In this document: positions 57,566 to 64,000 of the stretch, in pieces
Layout of the letters: every line of letters starts with the position of its first letter
Numbering within the stretch: the first letter of the stretch is position 1
Assembly: GCA_030762895.1 (NCBI GenBank)
Contig: CM061069.1
Coordinates: 23,141,630 to 23,205,629 of the forward strand
DNA length: 64,000 nucleotides
Direction of reading: 5' to 3'
Source: Sophora flavescens
Lineage: Eukaryota; Streptophyta; Magnoliopsida; Fabales; Fabaceae
Notes under the pieces: generated by a model
Seen by the model: only the letters and a program-made list of their open reading frames with translations
Databases searched by the model: none
Told to the model about the DNA's origin: nothing
Program-made: the position numbers and the translations under genes

Positions 57566-58033
57566 GACTGAAGGCCCAAATTGGTTCCTGAAAAATTTTG
57601 GGGACCCACTTTTAGTCCCTGAAAATAAACTAACCATTTAGTTCCTCAAATTTTCAAACACGGATTTGGTTTTTATGTCCATTTATTTGTCTTCGTGTCC
57701 CATTAACCATCATATTTGGCGCGTTAGTGAAAAACGATAAAAAGTGAAAAACGGGCACAATTTTAAAATTCAAATGCCTAAAAATTATGTACTTTTTTTT
57801 CACTTATCATTAATTTTTCACAATGGAAATTTGTTATAGGTAATGTAAGACCATTAACGAGCAAAGTAGGATGATTAATGGGACACGTAGGCAAGTAAAT
57901 GGACGTCATAACTAAACTTAGGGACTAATGTGTCACACATTTAAAAATTCGAGGGACTAAATGATTAATTTATTTTTTCAGGGACTAAAAGTGGATCCCC
58001 GAAATTTTTCAGGATCAATTTTGACCTTCACTC
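57566..58033. mobile_element. 468-bp Mutator-like MITE
   Basis: Inverted ends of about 75 bp contain 'cacttttagtccctgaaaa'. The 9-bp flanks atcatttaa (57557-57565) and ttcatttaa (58034-58042) match at 8 of 9 positions. The middle has no ORF. The left copy of the segmental duplication retains only part of it (1-241). Confidence 0.72.
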
Positions 58034-58353
58034 TTCATTTAATTCACTTATATAGTTTTCACCAGGAAACAAATTATATGAGTTGGTGTTGCAAACATTG
58101 GTTTAATTGGAGTTAAACCGCTAAAGAATTTTATACCAATGAACACCTACAAGTAAAGTCGCCTAGGAGCATACTCTACTTCCATTGCGATTTGCAACCA
58201 AACCACCTTTGGGTACCGATGAAGTTAAAGTTTAAACCTGGCCAATTGCACCAAAATTATCTATATTAAACCCCTGACCTTGCAATAGCTTATAGCGGGC
58301 CAGTATCCCCACATGCAAATTAATGTCATCAATGAGATTTTTCGAAAAGGAAT

Positions 58354-59264
58354 TTTGGATAACAAAATGTGACTCTTTTTTTTTTACCATTTCTAGGACC
58401 CGAGCCTAGCTGGCACACTTATAACAATTAAAATAATAATTTAAAAATTTAAAAATAATAACTAATAAATAAATAGAATTTTTTTTCAGCTCTCCTGATT
58501 CTTCTTATTTAACAAACCATCTTCTTCCTGGTAAAAAAAAAAAAAAAGCCATCTTCTTCAGGAAAAAGGGAAAAAATTAAAAGGGGGAAGATCAACGGTC
58601 CTAGTTTTTTATTTTTTTCATTTTATGTTAAATAATCAATATCCAGAATCATCATTCTCTTAAAAATTGAGAAAAAGGAAAAGGAAAACTAAAAACCTAG
58701 GTTCATGGCGTTGGGGGCTTTGGGGCGATCGAGGGAGATGACAGCGACGAATTGTTCTGATTCGGCCATGGCGACAAATGATTGGAAAGAGAAAAAGAAG
58801 AAGGATTTGGTTGCAAATCTATGAACGGTCATCAGAGAATACCACTGCCGTCATCTCGCCACTGTCGAAGAAGACCTTGTTGGTGGCTTCGTTGAAGAAG
58901 ATGAGAGAATGATGCCGGAGAAGACCTCCTAGTTGCCACCCAGCTGTCGTCGCCGCCTCCTCTTGGTCGTCGCCGCCGAAGAAAATATGCAGTGGGTTGT
59001 GCGATGGAGAAGATGGGGCGTTGAAGAAGCAAGAGAAAAGACGATTAAAAATCTATTTATTAATTATTATTATTTTGAAAATTAATATTTTATTATTTTT
59101 ATTGCCATAAGTGTGCCAGCTTGGCTCGGGTCCGAGGAATGGTAAGAGAAGTCAAATTTTGTCACCCGAACCTAACTTAAGGGTCTAATTTATTACCAAA
59201 AAAAAAATAAGGGACCAATTTGAACAAAACAAATAAGTTAAGGGGCTAAAAGTGTAATTTTGCC
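58354..59264. mobile_element. Left-truncated copy of the GC-core Mutator-like element
   Basis: The homologue of 548-1550 has its first roughly 95 bases deleted. The intact right end closes in TTTTGCC and is followed by taaaaataa, the original 9-bp duplication. The GC-rich core (58700-59040) differs by substitutions and indels from the left copy and no frame is preserved, arguing against selection on a protein. Confidence 0.7.
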
Positions 59265-59419
59265 TAAAAATAATTTTAATTATATTAAATCATTTTTTAA
59301 TTGTACGGACATTTATTGAAATATTTAAACCCGTCATTCAACTTAATTTCAGAAATAATCAAATCTCCATTACCCCACAATTTGAATTATATTAAAAAAC
59401 AAAACAAAATAACTTTCCA

Positions 59420-59510
59420 GTGGATAGGGCTTGAGGTGTCAACCTAGTTGGGATGTCTTGCTCTATTGTGATGTTTTTGAATGACATTCTTTGCTTAATA
59501 AAAAAGTACA
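59420..59510 (+). repeat. SINE-like repeat, right copy
   Basis: Copy of 1690-1775 with the same core and A-rich end. Confidence 0.45.
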
Positions 59511-59900
59511 GTTTAAATCAAATAATTAGAATTAAATTAAAAAATAAAATAAAATAAATTTCCTATTTAAATCAAAATAATTCCAATTATATTAAATCAA
59601 AATTTTAACTGTACGACCATTTATTGAAATATTTGAACCTGCTATTCAACTTAATTATAGAAATATTTAAATCTCTATCTTACTCGCTATATAATAATCT
59701 GAATTATATTAAAAAAACAAAATAATTTTTATTTTTAATCAAAATAACTCGAAGTATATTAAATCAAATTTTTACTTGTGTGACCATTTATTATAATATT
59801 TGAATATGTGGATAATTAATTATTAGCGGGTATAAACAAAGATTATATATAAAGAAGAAAGAAGAATAGTAAAAACAATGAATATAGGATTATATCAACA

Positions 59901-60050
59901 AGGTGTTGGGAGAATTGGTAACATGGCTCTCTCCTGGGAAAAGAACCTGGGTTCGATTCCTAAAGTCGCCCATTGGGGAGGCAGTCCAACCCCTGTTGAG
60001 TCACTAAATGTCTGATGCGCATTTGCCCTAAGTTTTGATGAAAACAAAAC
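59901..60050 (+). repeat. tRNA-related SINE-like sequence, right copy
   Basis: Copy of 2570-2720 with the B box GGTTCGATTCC at 59950-59960. Confidence 0.45.
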
Positions 60051-60061
60051 ATTTATTCAAT

Positions 60062-60722
60062 GATTTAATTGAACTATGTATTGGTTTCCGACCTGTCTAC
60101 TTAGTGTACAGATTAATAGTTTAAGTGTTTTAATCACTCGTCCGTACTAAGTCAATTTTGGTCAAAGATAAAGATCACTCGTCTTATGAAGTAAGCTAAC
60201 TCGTCTGATGAAGAAGTCTCACTTGTCTGAAATGTATATGGATTTGATGACATTCTGATGAAGAGTCAACTCGTCTGATGACAGAATATTCACCCGTCTG
60301 CTGACACTTAGTGAAGAACAAACTCAAGATTGAAGACTTCCGTGAGCTCTCTACTCAAGTCAGAATATACTGAAGATCTTTCTTACAATGATCAATGAAT
60401 CAGAAGACAATATATTCAAAAGCAACCTTTTAACTCAAAATGAGAAACACTTAAATGCTTTTTTTCCTTAGTACACTAGAAGTTGCTCGAAAAGATAAAT
60501 ATGCACAACAAAGTACAAAACCAACATGAAAAACTCTGATTTGGCTGCTGCAGAAAGCATAAAGTGAGACGCCTCTACGTCCCATTAAATAAAACCCATA
60601 ATATTTAGGGCCTAATCGTGTTATTATCGTTAAGCGGATATTTAAAAACAGTGAAAAAAATTAAAACTTCAAATATAAAACAACATATATACGTACGTCC
60701 ATAAACATATATCTAGATAGAT
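60062..60722. mobile_element. Sequence present only in the right copy; LTR-like fragment
   Basis: It has no match in the left copy, where an AT tract and about 50 bp of other sequence occupy the place. Several ACTCGTCTGATGA-type motifs (60170-60300) resemble the inverse of the GGACGAG/CAGACGAG motifs in the Sirevirus-like LTR. A fragment of a related LTR is possible. There are no ends or target duplication and no ORF. Confidence 0.35.
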
Positions 60723-60984
60723 TAGTGATAACATCAAAATACATCAAAAGACAAAAGAAAGATGCCTCACTGCTTCTCTCCACACCCAGTCCCCTCTCAA
60801 AATACAGTAAAAACCTCACTCACACCTAAACTGATGGCACTGGCTCGAGCCATCATATACTACCACCCTCGCCAGAATTATGTGGTCCTGATGGTCCAGA
60901 CACTCTTCCGCTCCCACTAGAAGAGCTCCTATATGACTGTCTCTAGAACATCTGCCTATATAGCATGCTGCCACTGGGATGTAG

Positions 60985-61461
60985 CTATCTGGAAGATACA
61001 CGAGAAGACTTCGAAACAGTGGCTCTGACCTCTGGAGGTGCTGGTACCTCTAGGATGGGTATCGGGTCCTGAGCTGGAGCAATCGGGTCCTCCTCATGTA
61101 TAGGTGCCAACTTTGGCTCTGGTGCTGGTGTGGGTGCAGGTGCGAGTCCTGGTACAAGTACCTCAAAGGGTACTATAAAGGGAAAGGGAGCCATGCCCAG
61201 CATCGGCGGCATTGACGGTATATGTCCATCTAGCTATCCGACAGGGAAAGGAAAGGTCATACCAGCTCGGAAAGTGCCGACAAAACCTATGGGAGCTCCC
61301 TGCCCAATTCCGAAAGTGATGGACGTCGGACCCGTATATACAGCAAAACGAGTGACTGGGTCCACTAGCCACCCGTTAGGGTCAACGCACTCAACCTCGA
61401 AGGTCCCCAAGAGGGGAAACACCGGATCCTGGGTCATCCAGGGATGATCCCAATGCGCCAT
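60985..61461 (-). pseudogene. LTR-internal ORF, family E, right copy (broken)
   Basis: The ATG at 61461 (protein MAHWDHPWM) matches the left-copy ORF. The frame has a TAG near 61231-61236 and stops early at 60985, where the left copy continues for some 45 residues. The upstream extension seen in the left copy is closed here by a stop, which supports the inner ATG as the ancestral start. Confidence 0.5.
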
Positions 61462-62111
61462 CCGTCTTGTCTGAGTCTAAGGCACAAGATATATATGCAC
61501 AAAACACACAGCAAAAGAAAGGGGATAAGAAACAATATAACGTCAAACGTGGAAAGGGTTTAGCAACATTTAATTCTTTAACAGAATGCTAAACATCCGT
61601 CTCCAAATATATAAGCATATATATATAACACAACCATCCTCAATCCACGTCTAAGATTTTTCCTCTACCCTCCATCATGATGCAATGCAAATGCTGTATG
61701 AATCATCTCATCGGGTATCAGCCACATATCCGGATATCCATCACAACACGTCACCAGAGGCACCAGCGCTCACCCTCGTCCGCGGATGGAGGATGCCCAT
61801 GCAAAGTAATGGCACTATAGTTGCACAATCCGGTGCACACCTCTGAACCACGGCCAGGGTGCTCATGCAAAGCATGAACTATAGCTGCAACTAAAATGAA
61901 ATAATGTCTTGGACGGTCCGCCATTAGCCTAAACCCCGGGAATTCTCCCTCCGAGGAATAGACCCCAAAGACCATGTTTCAGGTCAACCATATCACAGGC
62001 CATGTTTCAGTTAGTAACGTCCCTGGCTACTCTATGGATTGACGACTTGTCCCCACAAACCAACACGGGTCTTTTCAGCGTGCTTTGTCCTCACTCACAC
62101 GCATCCTGGGA

Positions 62112-62188
62112 AAACTTCCCAGGAGGTCACCCATCCCAGAATTGCTCCAAGCCAAGCACGCTTAACTGTGGAGTTCTTAAGTGATGGG
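62112..62188 (-). promoter_or_regulatory. 5S rRNA-like pol III promoter segment in Cassandra LTR 1
   Basis: On the minus strand it includes TTAAGCGTGCTTGG (A-box region) and GGATGGGTGACCTCCTGGG (C-box region), as in plant 5S genes. It is not a 5S gene: the flanking 5S sequence is absent. Confidence 0.85.
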
Positions 62189-62589
62189 CTCCCGAAAAGA
62201 AGATGCATCTTGTTGACATAGGTAGTACCAATCAATTCATATAAGCCTTCCTCAAATGTATAGTCCCATACCTACACAGTCTCAGTATCCTTATCATTCG
62301 GGTGTGTAATCGGTTCATTCATGTCTCCCTCCACCTAGAAGCCTGTCAGGAGCCGCTCCTTGTCCGTGCCTTCTTGCACCGGTGACCACTCCCCGCCCTC
62401 GTCGTCACCCGGGTGTTACATGGCTACCAGCTTCCGCTTGGTTCGTCCCCAAACCACACCGTACTGGGAGAGGTGCCGCTCTGATACCATTTGTAACATC
62501 CCCGGCTGCTTTATGGATTGACGACTGTCCCCACAAACCACACGGGTCTTTTCAGTGTGCTTTGTCCTCACTCACACGCTTCCTGAGAA

Positions 62590-62666
62590 AACTTCCTAGG
62601 AGGTCACCCATCCCAGAATTGCTCCAAGTCAAGCACGCTTAACTGTGGAGTTCTTAAGTGATGAGC
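62590..62666 (-). promoter_or_regulatory. 5S rRNA-like pol III promoter segment in Cassandra LTR 2
   Basis: The same boxes as in the other LTR with small changes (CTTGACTTGG, CTCCTAGGAAG). On the minus strand this is the upstream LTR, so it would drive transcription. Confidence 0.85.
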
Positions 62667-64000
62667 TACCGAAAATAAGATGCATCTTGTTAGTATAGGT
62701 AGTACCAATCAATTCATATAAGCCTTCCTCAACTGTATAGTCCCATACCTACACAGTCTCAAGATCCCTCTCATTCGGGTGTGTAATCGGTTCATTCATG
62801 TCTCCCTCCACCTAGAAGCCTGCCAGGAGCCGCTCCTTGTCCGTGCCTTCTTGCACCAGCGACAACTCCCCGCCCTCGTCGGCACCCGGGTGTTACACAG
62901 GTCACCCCCTAGTGCCCTAACCGCTCATCATAATCTCATAGATAACCTCAATAATAATCTCGTCTCATCAATCTCATCATCATATCACAGCAATTATCTA
63001 GGTTAGGCACTACTAACACATATAGTATGAATTCCCCAATACATCATCATGTCTCAACATAACTTATCACTTACTCAACCTCTAAGCATAATCATAACAC
63101 TCATCTTATCATCATGTTATCATGTCATCATACCATCATTACAATCATGTTATCATTTCCCAAAATAATCATTACCAATTTATAATAAAATAATAATAAA
63201 ACAATCATAATATATGTCCACATTTCAAAAGCCAGTCCACAACATTTATCACATATCATATCAATGGTAGCCAAACAGTCAAACATGTAATCATTAAATA
63301 ATAAAATAAAATATTTTTATCCTAACGACGATAAATGCACAATCTCAATATCATCACGGGTACCAATAAGTAGTCCCAAATGTGATATGGACATTGTCTG
63401 TTACTCGCTCTCGTGTAGGGTTTAGTTCGCCCTATGCCATTATCGAATTAATTGCAACCGTGTCGTTTCTGACGTTAAATAATTTCTTTCCCCCACCTAG
63501 AGAGTCATAAACTAAACGAAACGAGATGAAACGAGACGAAACGAAGCATCCTCGAAACTCCTTAATTCTGCCCTGCACAGTACTCGGGTCTCCGAGCTTC
63601 AAAAAATTCACCAATGCATCACATTGTGAAGCACACGTTACCATGAGTTCAAAATCGAAGACGGGATTGAATTCCGACATACGAAACAAAAGATAACTTG
63701 ATAAACGTAACGAACGGAGTTTCGACATAAAAGAGAGTAGGATTTACCTTCTCTATTGAAGAGAAGAAGAAGAGAACAATGTAGATATCGTCACTATGAA
63801 CATAGCCACGTACTCCGATCAGCAACGGGGCAATCGAAACTCTCAAACTCTTGCTCAAACTCTTTTCTCTCTCTAGATTCTCTCTCTAAACTATCCTCTC
63901 TGTTCTCTAGCTTTGCTCTCTGCCTTTCTATTTTGTCCAACTAAGTGACTAAGTGACTTAAGTCACTCTTTTATTTTTGTGAACCAGCGTCCCAGCACTC

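Larger units (their letters stand above)
62013..62897 (-). mobile_element. Cassandra-type TRIM retrotransposon
   Basis: An 885-bp mini-element: two LTRs of about 407 bp (62013-62420 and 62492-62897) around a 71-bp interior. The interior carries a tRNA-Met-type primer site on the minus strand (complement of ctctgataccat, about 62480-62491). The flanks are cagtt/caggt, a 5-bp duplication with one change; the left segmental copy shows the empty site near 4148. Each LTR contains a 5S rRNA-like segment, the hallmark of Cassandra. It encodes no protein and depends on other elements. Confidence 0.9.
57760..64000. repeat. Right copy of the long direct duplication
   Basis: It aligns with 1-5241. Differences: it retains the end of the MITE; it lacks the sequence equal to 321-642, which removes the left end of the Mutator-like element; it lacks the 385-bp MITE. 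It has about 660 bp of other sequence at 60062-60722 and an inserted Cassandra element. Confidence 0.9.
60723..64000 (-). mobile_element. Minus-strand LTR fragment (family E), right copy
   Basis: Homologue of 2824-5241, cut by the window edge and interrupted by Cassandra. It has the same ORF region and AT tract (short here), and the start of the CG palindrome cluster at the extreme end. Confidence 0.55.

Noticed and set aside
62112..62188. 5S rRNA gene
   Set aside because: Only the internal promoter part of 5S is similar. It sits in a Cassandra LTR and is duplicated in the partner LTR.

Overview
The window is AT-rich plant nuclear DNA made almost entirely of transposable elements. An angiosperm is certain: there are chromovirus-type Gypsy, Sirevirus-type Copia and TAT/Ogre-like LTR retrotransposons, plus a Cassandra TRIM whose LTRs carry a 5S rRNA-like segment. 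A papilionoid legume is likely from the short SINE-like repeats and LTR types, but this cannot be proved from sequence alone. No bacterial-type feature, CRISPR array, rRNA gene or standard tRNA gene was seen.

Layout. (1) The two ends are copies of one another: 1-5241 matches 57760-64000 in direct orientation, about 57.76 kb apart. The copies differ by clean insertions: a 385-bp Mutator-like MITE only in the left copy and a Cassandra element only in the right copy. There are also deletions and AT-repeat expansions. (2) 5242-13900 holds LTR remnants and one credible small host gene on the minus strand (CDS 13329-13484), encoding a 51-residue putative secreted CCx5CC peptide with a TATA box and poly(A) signal. 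(3) 13911-56941 is one nested stack. It begins as a roughly 0.93-kb Mutator-like element with about 185-bp inverted ends and a perfect 9-bp target duplication. A chromovirus Gypsy element (14451-56551, TSD ctgta) inserted into it.

Inside the 5' LTR of that Gypsy element is a solo LTR (15804-26266, TSD ttaaa), which itself contains a Sirevirus-like Copia element (16239-23024, TSD actaa). A SINE-like insert lies further along the same LTR. Inside the 3' LTR is a TAT/Ogre-like element (36818-53976, TSD aaagg). Its own 3' LTR holds an inverted Gypsy-type element (41493-53305, TSD ttctc), whose interior holds another solo LTR (47181-48598, TSD cttgg). Every level is dated relative to the next by its target duplication.

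(4) 56942-64000 holds two more MITEs and the right copy of the duplication. No element here looks autonomous: the chromovirus polyprotein has many stops and two frameshifts, the Copia lacks protease and integrase, and the TAT-like and inverted elements lack a usable pol. The more novel signals are open reading frames inside LTRs, three sequence blocks shared in order by several LTR families, and clusters of CG-rich near-palindromes in unrelated LTRs.
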